Source: Prevotella sp.
Lineage (GTDB): Bacteria; Bacteroidota; Bacteroidia; Bacteroidales; Bacteroidaceae
Length of the DNA: 27,114 nucleotides
Assembly: GCA_021636625.1 (NCBI GenBank)
Contig: JAJWLX010000047.1
Location: forward strand, 1 to 27,114
Reading direction: 5' to 3'
The position numbers and the translations under genes were made by a program. Shown here piece after piece: positions 16,308 to 23,967 of the stretch (its first letter is position 1; each line of letters starts with the position of its first letter). The notes beneath the pieces were generated by a model. The model searched no databases. It had not been told where the DNA came from and worked only from the letters and a program-made list of their open reading frames with translations.

Positions 16308-17072
16308 TTATCTTTCGATGATGTGATTGATAACGATTCCTGCTATTGCCATTCCGAATGTAGCGGTGATGTGGCAGAGTGAGCCGTTGATCTGCGGCTT
16401 CGTAGATGTCCATTCGTCCTCTACGAGTCGCTGGTCGCTCATGTTCTGCATCGGCTTTTCCTCGCTGAACACGCACTGGAATTTGCGGCGAGGGAAGGTC
16501 TTGTTCTTCTTGAATTTCTTGCGCAGGGCTCTTGCCAGCGGATCGCCATCAACCTTCCAGAACTCAGCCTTCCTCACCATGAAAGGGTCGCGGCGGAGGG
16601 CTGCTCCCATCGAAGATACGAAGGTGATTTCCTTCGGAAGGGCAGTGGCACGCAGAATCAGGTCGGCCTTGTCTTTCAGCGAGTCTATGGCGTCGATGAT
16701 GAAGTCGTATTCCTCCATGTGGAATTCTTCTGCTGTTTCTGCCTGATAGATTTTCTGATAAGCCGTGATGTTGGCTTCAGGGTTGATTTCCAGCAGGCGG
16801 TCGCGCAGCGCATCTACCTTCACCTCGCCGATGGTGCGGCTTGTTGCCATCAGCTGGCGGTTGCAGTTGGTCACGCATACGCGGTCGCTATCCACGATGG
16901 TGATGTTGCGCACGCCGCTGCGCACCAATCCCTCTGCGCACCATGAACCCACGCCTCCGATTCCGAAGATGAGGACTCGTGCTTCCTGAATTTTTTCAAG
17001 ATTATCTTTTCCCAGGAGCAGTTCTGTGCGTCGCTGCATTCCCCGCTCCATTGTTGTGATTTGATTTCCCAT
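16308..17072 (-). CDS. tcdA: tRNA threonylcarbamoyladenosine dehydratase (TcdA/CsdL)
   Basis: This 254-aa protein is of the E1-like ThiF/HesA family. TcdA uses ATP to cyclise t6A to ct6A at position 37 of ANN-decoding tRNAs. The ATP-binding GIGGVGSW (37-44), D61-S-D in the next strand, and the NCNRQL segment (69-74) are in place. The later DAIDSLKDKADL and FVSSMGAALRRDP match TcdA more than ThiF or MoeB, which carry zinc cysteine pairs missing here. The length is close to the E. coli protein. The annotated start is at 17072; the in-frame ATG at 17051 is possible. A -7 box lies at 17123-17130. Confidence 0.93.
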   Translation of the reverse strand: MGNQITTMERGMQRRTELLLGKDNLEKIQEARVLIFGIGGVGSWCAEGLVRSGVRNITIVDSDRVCVTNCNRQLMATSRTIGEVKVDALRDRLLEINPEANITAYQKIYQAETAEEFHMEEYDFIIDAIDSLKDKADLILRATALPKEITFVSSMGAALRRDPFMVRKAEFWKVDGDPLARALRKKFKKNKTFPRRKFQCVFSEEKPMQNMSDQRLVEDEWTSTKPQINGSLCHITATFGMAIAGIVINHIIER

Positions 17073-17122
17073 TCAATTATCTTTTTTATTATCTTTCAAC
17101 TTTGCTTTGCGCAATTCAGGTG

Positions 17123-17130
17123 CAAAGATA
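17123..17130 (-). promoter_or_regulatory. -7 box for tcdA-recD2
   Basis: TATCTTTG matches TAnnTTTG. The leader would be about 45 nt. It lies between the kup stop and the tcdA start, so tcdA-recD2 has its own promoter. Confidence 0.65.
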
Positions 17131-17187
17131 CAAATAATAATCCGAAAAGTAATCATCTGGCTGATTTTTTTGTTTAGAAAAATCTTC

Positions 17188-19155
17188 CTATTCTTCCATA
17201 ATCTGCATGATGCGCCTGATGCTTCTGTTGCGATGGTTGATGATGAGCGGAACACGTTCTACCACCACCATGGATGTATCGAGACCCAAAGCCTTAGGCT
17301 CGTCAATGCCTATCTTGCCGATAAGGGCATAGATGGTCATCAGCAGGTTCTGTTGACGGTTGTCGGAACTCTCCGGGTAATATACGCGGTGGATGATGAT
17401 GAAGCGGAAATCGCCAGGAATTCCGTTTTTGCGGAGCGAAGGATAGGTGCTTCTCAAATCCACCTTCCTGCTTGCCACCAGGTCTTCTACCACTTGTCGC
17501 AGATAGAGGCTCACCCTAGGCTCAATGCGGAAACCTATGCGCATGGTTACACTGTAGAGGGTGTCGGGAACCAGGGTCTCGCAACTGTACTCCAGCGTGT
17601 CAGGAGTATCTGCAAATTCCAGATTGATAAGCCAGTAATGGTCAGCACGCTTGGGCTGCTTGTTGATGATGGAATAGAGCAGCTTGTCATCCACCGCACC
17701 TTCCTTCTCGGCATGGTTCACATAAACCAGATTGGATGCGTACTTGGGGATGCTCTCGTCGGCCTTGATATCGGAGATAATCTGATAATACTCATCCAGC
17801 GGTTTGGTACTGACGTAATGATGGCGGATCTTGATGGCGCGGACCCATACATACATCATCAGGAACAGGATTCCGCCAATAAGCATCGTACACCATCCTC
17901 CTGCGAGGAATTTTGACAGGTTGGCGGCTAGGAAAATGCCCTCGATAACGCAATATGCGCCCATAAAGAGCAGGATGAAGATGTGCGCCACACCCTTGGT
18001 GCGCAGGTAGAAACCAAGCAGCAGGGTGGTCATCAGCATGGTGATGGTGATGGCGAGACCATAGGCTGCCTCCATGTGCGAGGAGTCGCGGAAGAGCAGG
18101 ATGATGAGCACCACGCCGATGTACATGGCGAGGTTGATTACCGGGATATAGAGCTGTCCCTTTACATGGGTAGGATGCTTGATTCGCATGCGTGGCCAGA
18201 AGTGCAGGTTCATGGCTTCGCTCAATATGGAGAAGGTGCCGCTGATAAGTGCCTGACTGGCAACGATTGCCGCACCCGTGGCCATGATGATGGCAAAAAT
18301 CAGCATGTTCTGGGGCATGATGGAAAAGAACGGATTCACGGAGGAGGCAGTCTGAATATGGTTCAGCACCCATGCTCCCTGCCCCAGATAGTTGAGGATG
18401 AGCATGGCCTTTACGAAAAGCCAGCTGATGGTGATGTTCTTTCTGCCGCAGTGACCCAGGTCGGAGTAAAGAGCCTCAGCACCGGTGGTACAGAGGAACA
18501 CAGCACCCAGAATCAGAAACCACTCTGGCGATTCTGCCAGCAGCATGGCAGCATAGTAGGGGTTGAAGGCCTTCAGAATCAATGGGTAAGAGGTGATGCT
18601 GAAAGCTCCCGTTACGCCCAGCAGCAGGAACCATATCAGCATGAATACTCCGAACGACTTGCCGATGCTCTCTGTGCCAAAGCGTTGCACAAAGAAGATG
18701 ATGGTGATGATGCCCAGTGTGATGGGGATGACTGGCAGGTGGGGACTGATGCTTTCGAGTCCTTCGATGGCTGTGGTAACCGTGATGGCAGGGGTGATGA
18801 TTCCATCTGCCAGCAAGGTGCTGGCGCCGATGATGGCCAATAGGTAAATCCACTTTCTCTTCATCTTGCGCAACAGGGCGTAGAGGGCGAGAATGCCTCC
18901 TTCGCCATTGTTGTCGGCACGCAGTGCCACACATACGTATTTGATGGTGGTCTGCAGGGTGAGTGTCCAGATGATGCACGACAATGCACCCAGGATGGTG
19001 CTCTCGTTGATGGCTTCACCCGTGTGCAGGATGGCTTTCATCACGTAGAGTGGGGATGTACCTATATCTCCAAACACAATGCCCAGAGTGATGAGCAATC
19101 CCAGGAAGCCTACTCGATGATGGCAGGCTACTGAACTTTCCGAATTTTCTCTCAT
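17188..19155 (-). CDS. kup: KUP-family potassium transporter
   Basis: This 655-aa protein has the conserved N-terminal GDIGTSPLY (29-37), about twelve hydrophobic segments up to residue 440, and a hydrophilic cytoplasmic C-terminal domain of some 200 residues, as in KUP (TrkD) transporters. These take up potassium with protons. The next gene (tcdA) has its own promoter, so kup seems monocistronic. Its 5' leader holds two tandem repeat units (19181-19247) that may matter for regulation. No c-di-AMP riboswitch-like fold was recognised. Length is normal. Confidence 0.95.
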   Translation of the reverse strand: MRENSESSVACHHRVGFLGLLITLGIVFGDIGTSPLYVMKAILHTGEAINESTILGALSCIIWTLTLQTTIKYVCVALRADNNGEGGILALYALLRKMKRKWIYLLAIIGASTLLADGIITPAITVTTAIEGLESISPHLPVIPITLGIITIIFFVQRFGTESIGKSFGVFMLIWFLLLGVTGAFSITSYPLILKAFNPYYAAMLLAESPEWFLILGAVFLCTTGAEALYSDLGHCGRKNITISWLFVKAMLILNYLGQGAWVLNHIQTASSVNPFFSIMPQNMLIFAIIMATGAAIVASQALISGTFSILSEAMNLHFWPRMRIKHPTHVKGQLYIPVINLAMYIGVVLIILLFRDSSHMEAAYGLAITITMLMTTLLLGFYLRTKGVAHIFILLFMGAYCVIEGIFLAANLSKFLAGGWCTMLIGGILFLMMYVWVRAIKIRHHYVSTKPLDEYYQIISDIKADESIPKYASNLVYVNHAEKEGAVDDKLLYSIINKQPKRADHYWLINLEFADTPDTLEYSCETLVPDTLYSVTMRIGFRIEPRVSLYLRQVVEDLVASRKVDLRSTYPSLRKNGIPGDFRFIIIHRVYYPESSDNRQQNLLMTIYALIGKIGIDEPKALGLDTSMVVVERVPLIINHRNRSIRRIMQIMEE

Positions 19156-19180
19156 ATAACTTCTCTTATTAAATTAAAAT

Positions 19181-19247
19181 ATTATCCTTTTTTACATTAA
19201 GGAATTATCCTTTGTATTATCCTTTTTACATTAAGGAATTATCCTTA
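19181..19247 (-). repeat. Two tandem 32-35-bp repeats in the kup leader
   Basis: Two head-to-tail units (19181-19215, 19216-19247) each read ATTATCCTTTT, ACATTAAGG, AATTATCCTT on the plus strand. ATTATCCTT occurs four times in all, and AAGGA/TCCTT arms can form small hairpins. They lie within the predicted kup 5' UTR, about 25-92 nt before the ATG. Between the kup start and the AraC gene (19156-19530) the rest of the sequence is the promoter box at 19290, AT-rich filler and the AraC terminator. Confidence 0.8.
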
Positions 19248-19289
19248 TGTGAACATAAAATATCCCTTTTTTGATTATAAATTTGGGTG

Positions 19290-19297
19290 CAAAGGTA
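19290..19297 (-). promoter_or_regulatory. -7 box for kup
   Basis: TACCTTTG on the minus strand fits TAnnTTTG. Transcription near 19283 would give a leader of about 128 nt that includes the tandem repeats. The -33 element is weak. Confidence 0.6.
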
Positions 19298-19418
19298 TGA
19301 ACATAAGTGGTAAAAGATGATTTGTTTAACAAGATTTATCCGTTTTAACTTTCGTTTTAATCGACTGTAAGTGACTGTTTGGAAGATGTAAAAAAAGGTG
19401 ATATTCTTTCTCTGAGTC

Positions 19419-19482
19419 AAAAAAAAAGCCCCATCTACTATCCGAATCTTCATTCATGCTGAAATCGGAAAGTAGGTGGGGT
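19419..19482 (-). terminator. Terminator of the flavodoxin-cupin-AraC operon
   Basis: A 17-bp stem with a G-T pair and one mismatch (CCCCACCTACTTTCCGA paired with a near-complement) is followed in the minus direction by nine T residues. It lies about 50 bp after the AraC stop. Confidence 0.85.
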
Positions 19483-19530
19483 TCATCAGATGAAGGTCAC
19501 CACATTTGATGCTTCGTTATATTTACATAT

Positions 19531-20421
19531 TTACGCAGTTTTGCGATACTCGCTTGGTGTCTTGCCCGTCTGTGCCTTGAAAAAGCGGACGAAGTGCTGG
19601 GAATACTCAAAGCCGAGGCGCTGGCTGACTTGCGTAATGCTTAAGGTTTCATCTACAAGCAGTTGGCGGGCTGCAGAAAGCAGTCGGTCGTTGATCATAC
19701 TCTTAGCGGTTTTGCCTGTCTCTGTCTTGACTAATTCGCCGAAATATTTAGGCGAATAGCAGCATTTGTCGGCAAAGTAGGCTACGGTAGGCAATCCTTC
19801 ACGCATCGCTTTTTGGACAATGTATTCATCGAGTAGAGAGATGAACTTTTTTACCACCGAATGATTGATTTCCTCGCGAGTGATAAACTGGCGGTCGTAG
19901 AAACGCAGACAATAGTTCAGCAGCAACTCGATGTTAGAAACGATGAGCTCACGCGAATGCCTATCTATAGGATGCTCTAGTTCCTGACTAATCATTGAGA
20001 GCACGTCGCGGAAGATGTTTACCTCGGCAGCGGATAGATGTAGTGCCTCGTTGCTTGTATAGTCGAAGAACTCATAGCGGGAGATGTTCTTGCCAAGCTG
20101 GGTGCGGTTGAGCAGCTCGGGATGGAAAGCCAATACCGTATATTTGGCAAGCGGAACTCCTGGAATGGGTTCTACTTTAATCGATTGTCCTGGAGCAAAC
20201 GAGGTTACAGTCATCTCGTCAAAATCATATTCTGTTCTGCCGTATGACAATTTGCACCCCTTGTTTTCCTTCAGGAAGAGGGCATAAAGTCCGTAGTGAT
20301 GCACAGCCTCCTGAATAGGAGAGGTGTTCTCTACACGCGCAATGCTTACCAGAGGATGAAGTGTTTTCACCCCTATGTAGTCATTGAACTCCTGTATGGT
20401 ATTAAAGAAAAATTCCTTCAT
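19531..20421 (-). CDS. AraC-family transcriptional regulator
   Basis: This 296-aa protein has a C-terminal AraC-type double helix-turn-helix (about 195-295): TVAYFADKCCYSPKYFGELVK for the first helix pair, then SITQVSQRLGFEYSQHFVRFFKAQTGKTPSEYRK for the second. The N-terminal half should be the ligand-sensing domain. The start at 20421 (MKEFFFNTI) is preferred to 20433 because AGGTGA lies at the right distance upstream. It is the last gene of a leftward operon, 26 bp after the decarboxylase/cupin gene, and probably regulates that operon. The inducer is unknown. Confidence 0.9.
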   Translation of the reverse strand: MKEFFFNTIQEFNDYIGVKTLHPLVSIARVENTSPIQEAVHHYGLYALFLKENKGCKLSYGRTEYDFDEMTVTSFAPGQSIKVEPIPGVPLAKYTVLAFHPELLNRTQLGKNISRYEFFDYTSNEALHLSAAEVNIFRDVLSMISQELEHPIDRHSRELIVSNIELLLNYCLRFYDRQFITREEINHSVVKKFISLLDEYIVQKAMREGLPTVAYFADKCCYSPKYFGELVKTETGKTAKSMINDRLLSAARQLLVDETLSITQVSQRLGFEYSQHFVRFFKAQTGKTPSEYRKTA

Positions 20422-20447
20422 AATCACCTGCAAAACTTGAATTAATG

Positions 20448-21263
20448 TTATTTAATCTTGTTATACTCCTCATCGCTCACAGCCTCCTGCCACTCGTTGG
20501 AGGTGTTCTCGCCAGGTATTTCAAAGGCGAGGTGGGCAAACCAGCTGTCTTTTGCAGCACCGTGCCAATGCTTCACGTTGGCAGGAATATGGATGACTGT
20601 GCCTGGGAGAATCTCCTGTGCAGGCTTGCCTTCTTCCTGATACCAGCCGCGTCCGGCTACACCTACCAGCATTTGCCCGCCGCCCTTTGTGGCGTGGTGC
20701 GTGTGCCAGTTGTTACGGCAACCAGGCTCAAAGGTAACATTGAAGAAAGGTATCTGACTATCAGATATTTTCGCAAGATAACTGTTGCCCTTGAAGTATT
20801 TGGCGTAAGCGGTGTTGGGTTCGCCAATAGGGAAAATCATCTCGCGCTGGAAAGCAGCCTTGGCGTCTTCACCTTTCACATCTTCATTCCATACCTCCTT
20901 TGCCAGATTGAATGCAGCCCAGGCTTTAGGCCAACCGGCGTAGAAGGCGATGTGGGTGATGATTTCTGCCGCTTCCGTGCGGGTAATTCCGTTGTTCTTT
21001 GCCGACTGCAAGTGATATTTCAGCGAATTGTCGGTGATTCCTTGGCTGATAAGCGAAGTGATTGTTACCAAACTGCGGTCGCGCAATGAAAGCAAGTCAT
21101 TGCGGCTCCATACTTCTCCGAAGAGGATGTCGTCGTTGAGGTGGGCGAACTCTGGGGCAAACTCACCCAGTTGGGTGCGCCCTGCTGTCTGTACTATTTT
21201 CTGTTGTGCCATTATATTGAGTGAAATAGTTGTTAATATAATAAATGTTGCAAATTTTTTCAT
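20448..21263 (-). CDS. Exported carboxymuconolactone decarboxylase-like/cupin fusion protein
   Basis: This 271-aa protein has a signal-like N-terminus (MKKFATFIILTTISLNIMAQ). The first domain (about 30-130, RDRSLVTITSLISQ and HIAFYAGWPKAWAA) is CMD-like, related to AhpD, but lacks the AhpD CxxC pair. The C-terminal cupin domain (about 170-250) has likely metal ligands H187, H189, Q197 and H234 (NNWHTHHA, GGGQ, KHWHG). Such two-domain proteins sit in bacterial redox and quinone-response clusters; the reaction is unproven. An ATG three codons upstream exists. The previous gene is a decayed flavodoxin 20 bp away, and the AraC gene follows. Confidence 0.85.
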   Translation of the reverse strand: MKKFATFIILTTISLNIMAQQKIVQTAGRTQLGEFAPEFAHLNDDILFGEVWSRNDLLSLRDRSLVTITSLISQGITDNSLKYHLQSAKNNGITRTEAAEIITHIAFYAGWPKAWAAFNLAKEVWNEDVKGEDAKAAFQREMIFPIGEPNTAYAKYFKGNSYLAKISDSQIPFFNVTFEPGCRNNWHTHHATKGGGQMLVGVAGRGWYQEEGKPAQEILPGTVIHIPANVKHWHGAAKDSWFAHLAFEIPGENTSNEWQEAVSDEEYNKIK

Positions 21264-21283
21264 AAGAATCAATAGTTGAGCCT

Positions 21284-21517
21284 CTATCCCTTGACTGATT
21301 TACCTAACTCGTATGCTTCCTGCAATTTCCTGTTGCCCTCAATGGTACGTGGAGCGACAACACCACCGCAGAACAGAGTGCCGGCAAGGTGGCTTTCAGG
21401 ATAAATCTTTTCCACTTCATGACCTGCAGCCTCAGCACCTTCGATAAACTGATCAGCGAGCATGTCGCTGTTTGAACCAGTACGCAGACTGGTAGAAATT
21501 ACGATTATTTTCTTCAT
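21284..21517 (-). pseudogene. Internally deleted flavodoxin-like NAD(P)H-dependent oxidoreductase
   Basis: The 77-codon frame joins two ends of a flavodoxin-fold oxidoreductase. Residues 1-38 hold the FMN phosphate loop STSLRTGSNS and the first helix (QFIEGAEAAGHEVEKI). From about residue 42 (HLAGTLFCGGV to the end EAYELGKS) it matches the C-terminal part of such proteins. The middle, normally some 100 residues with the iron-sulfur or cysteine and flavin-ring contacts, is missing. The join is in frame and near 21395-21410. A functional enzyme is unlikely. It still has a good promoter box (21555-21562) and heads the operon with the cupin and AraC genes. Confidence 0.75.
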
Positions 21518-21554
21518 TCTATCTTAATATTTATCTTATATTTTAAATCTGGTG

Positions 21555-21562
21555 CAAAGGTA
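21555..21562 (-). promoter_or_regulatory. -7 box for the flavodoxin-remnant/cupin/AraC operon
   Basis: TACCTTTG fits TAnnTTTG, with a leader of about 35 nt before ATG 21517. No clear -33 TTTG. Confidence 0.6.
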
Positions 21563-21621
21563 TGCAGATTTCCTTAATGTTCTTATACCTGTTTTTCGGA
21601 AGATATTACCTTTATCGGAGT

Positions 21622-22137
21622 TTATTCCATTCTGCCATATTTCATCTCCACGCCTTCCTTATCATACTGCTTGCGTTTGCCGGTTGGCGGCTCAGTAAGC
21701 GTAATGCGAACTACAGTCGTGCGTGATAGGGAACGGGCGATGCTCGGGTCGAAAGCATCCATGTGCTGAGGAAGGAAACGCTCACTGATCAGTCGGAGAC
21801 CATGAATCTTCTCTGCATCCTCGGTCACGATTTCTGCCTTGCCGAATGCGATGGCTGATTTGTATTGCAGGGTGAAACTGCCGTCCTTCGGACCAACCGT
21901 AGGCGTACAACGGGTTACAGCTGAAAGGCAAACCTCGGGATGAGCCTTGATTGCCTCCAGTTTCTTGCCTTCCAAGGCACCATGAAAATACCAGTTCACA
22001 TCATCATCTGATGCGAGTGACAGGGGTAAGCCATAAGGCTTGCCTTCTTCGTCAATGAAACTTACAGTCATGTACGTAGCCTTGTGCATTACTTCCAATG
22101 CCCATTGGCTATCCATTGCTCTTGATTCCTTTCTCAT
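21622..22137 (-). CDS. Nim-like pyridoxamine 5'-phosphate oxidase family flavoprotein
   Basis: This 171-aa protein has the split-barrel flavin-binding fold. After MRKESRAMDSQWALEVMHKA comes TYMTVSFIDEEGKPYGLPLS, then WYFHGALEGKKLEAIKAHPEV (49-69), the FMN-contacting segment of this family. NimA-type nitroimidazole reductases share this pattern and N-terminus. Whether this copy reduces nitroimidazoles cannot be judged from sequence. The start at 22137 is chosen because the upstream reading (to 22215) is hydrophobic and basic filler unlike the family. It ends 105 bp before the flavodoxin remnant promoter region. Confidence 0.83.
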   Translation of the reverse strand: MRKESRAMDSQWALEVMHKATYMTVSFIDEEGKPYGLPLSLASDDDVNWYFHGALEGKKLEAIKAHPEVCLSAVTRCTPTVGPKDGSFTLQYKSAIAFGKAEIVTEDAEKIHGLRLISERFLPQHMDAFDPSIARSLSRTTVVRITLTEPPTGKRKQYDKEGVEMKYGRME

Positions 22138-22220
22138 ATTTATTCTAATTAATTTGATTATTTTTATCCTAATTAAGCAGCGACCAACCCCAACCATACC
22201 ATCCATGCCCCGCAAAACAA

Positions 22221-22613
22221 CTACTCTTCGTCTATACGCTCAATTTTGAATATAACGGGGCGCGTTCCGTCAGAACAACAGCATATCATTTCGTTTTCAC
22301 GCTTCATCCACCCCTTCATGATTGAACCACCTTGCAGTCCGGTGTATATATATCGTGAAATAGCATCCCATGCCTCAGAGCAATGTGGCATTTTCGGACC
22401 TCCAGCTACTGTGTTCGGGTCAGCGGATGTTTTGACGAGCGTATTCAATCCTCCATGCCAGAAATGGTCGTTCTCTTCGTCACGCTCAAAGATAAACTCA
22501 TCGCCAACATTGTAGCATGGACACATTCCTGCTTTAGGGTCGGCGCAATACTTCTCCTGTAGTTCCGGATAGATTTTCTTGTCTATTACGGTTACTTTTA
22601 CTTTATGCTTCAT
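22221..22613 (-). CDS. TIGR04076-like cysteine-rich small protein
   Basis: This 130-aa protein resembles the TIGR04076 family: KVKVTVIDKKIYPELQEKYC, a GDEFIF segment and MPHCSEAWDAISRYIYTGLQGGS. Cysteines at 23, 31, 33, 78 and 111-113 could bind metal. The function of the family is unknown. It follows the GNAT gene by 8 bp and precedes the Nim-like gene, so the three are probably one leftward operon from the promoter box at 23224. Confidence 0.78.
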   Translation of the reverse strand: MKHKVKVTVIDKKIYPELQEKYCADPKAGMCPCYNVGDEFIFERDEENDHFWHGGLNTLVKTSADPNTVAGGPKMPHCSEAWDAISRYIYTGLQGGSIMKGWMKRENEMICCCSDGTRPVIFKIERIDEE

Positions 22614-22621
22614 ATTCTTTT

Positions 22622-23143
22622 TTATTTATATCCTTTGTACTTAAACACTTTAACCATATCCTTGTCGCCACCCACAAGCTGGCTGCATCTGTTCAGCATT
22701 CCGGTGTCTGAGAAACCGCATTTCTCCATAACTCTTCCCGAAGCTGGATTTCCGGTGAAATGATCTGCCCAGATGTTTTCGAAATGCTTTTCGTTGATGC
22801 AGTAGTCGAGCATCAGCTTCAAGGCTTCGGTGCAGATTCCCTTGTTCCAATAAGGTTTTCCTACCCAGTAGCCCACCTCGCAGTCGTTTTCTCCGATAGG
22901 GATGTTGCTGGTTTCATGGGTGTAGTAGCCGATGCAGCCGATAGCTTCGCCAGTCTCTTTCAACACAATCGCCCATGTCGTTTCATTATGGAAGAATGTC
23001 CGGATTATCTCCCGACTTTCCTCAACAGACTTATGTGTTGGCCATCCTGCACGAGGTCCCACATCTGGGTCTGAGGCGTACTTGAAGAGCGCCTCTGCAT
23101 CCGATTCCTGCCAATGGCGGAGTAAAATTCTTTCTGTTTCCAT
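22622..23143 (-). CDS. GNAT-family N-acetyltransferase (RimJ/RimL type)
   Basis: This 173-aa protein begins METERILLRHWQESDAEALFKYASDP, the usual start of RimL-type GNATs. The acetyl-CoA loop is in motif A, EVGYWVGKPYWNKGICTEAL (89-108), followed by NPASGRVMEKCGF, the conserved motif B of this clade. It transfers an acetyl group from acetyl-CoA to an amine, probably a protein N-terminus or small molecule; the target is unknown. It is the first gene of the operon with the TIGR04076-like and Nim-like genes. Confidence 0.9.
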   Translation of the reverse strand: METERILLRHWQESDAEALFKYASDPDVGPRAGWPTHKSVEESREIIRTFFHNETTWAIVLKETGEAIGCIGYYTHETSNIPIGENDCEVGYWVGKPYWNKGICTEALKLMLDYCINEKHFENIWADHFTGNPASGRVMEKCGFSDTGMLNRCSQLVGGDKDMVKVFKYKGYK

Positions 23144-23212
23144 CAGTTTATTTCTATGAAAATTTTCGTTCTTTATGATGTTATTGATTCATGTGTAAAT
23201 ACGCCATCAGCG

Positions 23213-23301
23213 CAATATATCTGCAAAAATATAAAGAATATTCAGAAAAGTGATTTTATGGATGGATTTTGTTTGCAGGGCGAACTTGATTTAACCTTAT
23301 T
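23213..23301. repeat. 89-bp dispersed repeat, copy A
   Basis: This block matches 24754-24842 at 80 of 89 positions without gaps. It contains a minus-strand TATTTTTG box at 23224-23231 and lies about 70 bp upstream of the GNAT ATG. TGACC repeats follow at 23338-23433. Confidence 0.9.
23224..23231 (-). promoter_or_regulatory. -7 box for the GNAT operon (inside repeat copy A)
   Basis: TATTTTTG on the minus strand fits TAnnTTTG, with a leader of about 75 nt. An identical box lies in the same place in copy B. Confidence 0.5.
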
Positions 23302-23337
23302 TTATATGATAGAGGGATATTTTGATAATCTGAAATC

Positions 23338-23433
23338 CTTAATGACCGGAAATGACCGTGACCGGAAATGACCGGAATCTTTGGGGTTTGTAAATGAAAA
23401 TGACCCTTAATGACTTTGACCCTCCATGACCGG
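23338..23433. repeat. TGACC-containing short tandem array A
   Basis: AATGACCGG, GTGACCGG and related units are repeated here; I count seven TGACC pentamers, some separated by a short unrelated stretch. A related array with four TGACC units is at 24898-24935. Such arrays could bind a regulator or expand by slippage; both are inference. Confidence 0.75.
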
Positions 23434-23449
23434 CATTCTCGATAGAACG

Positions 23450-23485
23450 AAAAAGACTGCTCTCCTCGTATTGAGGTGAGCGGTC
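23450..23485. terminator. Terminator downstream of the DUF3990 module
   Basis: GACTGCTCTCCTC pairs with GAGGTGAGCGGTC over 13 positions with one G-T and one mismatch. In the minus direction five T residues follow, so it can end transcription from the 23755-24700 operon. Between this and 23755 lie REP-like hairpins and tandem repeats. Confidence 0.7.
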
Positions 23486-23537
23486 GATTTATTTATGGCT
23501 GAGTCGGCTTATGTGTTTAATGTTTACTTTGTGGGGT

Positions 23538-23608
23538 GCGAGTCCGTTAGGCGTAATAAGTAACGCGAGTCCGCTAGGCGTAATAAGTAACGCAAGTCCG
23601 TTAGGCGT
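23538..23608. repeat. 27-bp tandem repeats (2.6 units)
   Basis: Units at 23538-23564 and 23565-23591 differ by one base (GCGAGTCCGTTAGGCG / GCGAGTCCGCTAGGCG, each followed by TAATAAGTAAC). A partial third unit ends at 23608. There are no spacers, so this is not a CRISPR array. Confidence 0.9.
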
Positions 23609-23610
23609 TC

Positions 23611-23742
23611 CTGCGAATTTGCAATCCGCAGACAAAAAAGGCTCGACCTCTTTATCGGGGATTTGTAATCCCCAGCCGTAGGCTTTTCATATCTCCAAGC
23701 TCGTGATGCTGCATTCTCGCTTGAGGCGGATTGCAAATCCGC
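23611..23742. repeat. Cluster of REP-like palindromic hairpins
   Basis: Three short palindromes occur in 132 bp: 23611-23631 (one mismatch), 23657-23673 (GGGGATTTGTAATCCCC) and 23726-23742 (GCGGATTGCAAATCCGC). Extragenic palindromes of this kind are common in Bacteroidales. No transposase lies in the window. Confidence 0.8.
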
Positions 23743-23754
23743 AAGGAAATAGTG

Positions 23755-23967
23755 TTATTGAGTTTCCCTCAGTTCTTCTATGAGATTTTCAAGAATATAA
23801 TCATCGCTCATAAGCTGTAAACCATATTTAGGGTCAGACAGTTGCTGGTATACTTTAGTATTGTAAAACAAGTTGAGTGCCCTTTCTGCATCAATATGCA
23901 GAGCTTCTGCAAGCATCATTATTATTCGGCTTTGTTTGCGCCATAATACAGAATCTCTCATAGTCAA
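23755..23967 (-). CDS. Small conserved protein, third gene of the DUF3990 unit
   Basis: This 70-aa protein starts MTMRDSVLWRKQSRIIMMLAEAL and has a helical pattern with ALNLFYNTKVYQQLSDPKYGL and MSDDYILENLIEEL. I know short proteins of this type beside DUF3990 genes but cannot confirm a family name. It overlaps the DUF3990 stop by 4 bp (ATGA), so translation is coupled. It may be a partner or an antitoxin of the ADP-ribosyltransferase-like protein. That role is inferred from context only. Confidence 0.7.
   Translation of the reverse strand: MTMRDSVLWRKQSRIIMMLAEALHIDAERALNLFYNTKVYQQLSDPKYGLQLMSDDYILENLIEELRETQ

Noticed and set aside
17983..18843. Long plus-strand frame antisense to kup
   Set aside because: Histidine/glutamate-rich shadow translation of a membrane-protein gene; kup is certain on the other strand.
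19226..19453. 75-aa minus-strand open frame
   Set aside because: It overlaps the terminator and kup promoter region, and has no protein-like features.
23156..23371. 71-aa plus-strand open frame
   Set aside because: It covers repeat copy A and the TGACC array and runs against the GNAT promoter; no recognisable family.
23538..23608. Possible CRISPR array
   Set aside because: The units are directly adjacent without unique spacers, and no cas genes are near.
23524..23736. 70-aa minus-strand open frame
   Set aside because: It runs through the tandem repeats and hairpins, and its residues come from the repeat units; no protein-like conservation is expected.
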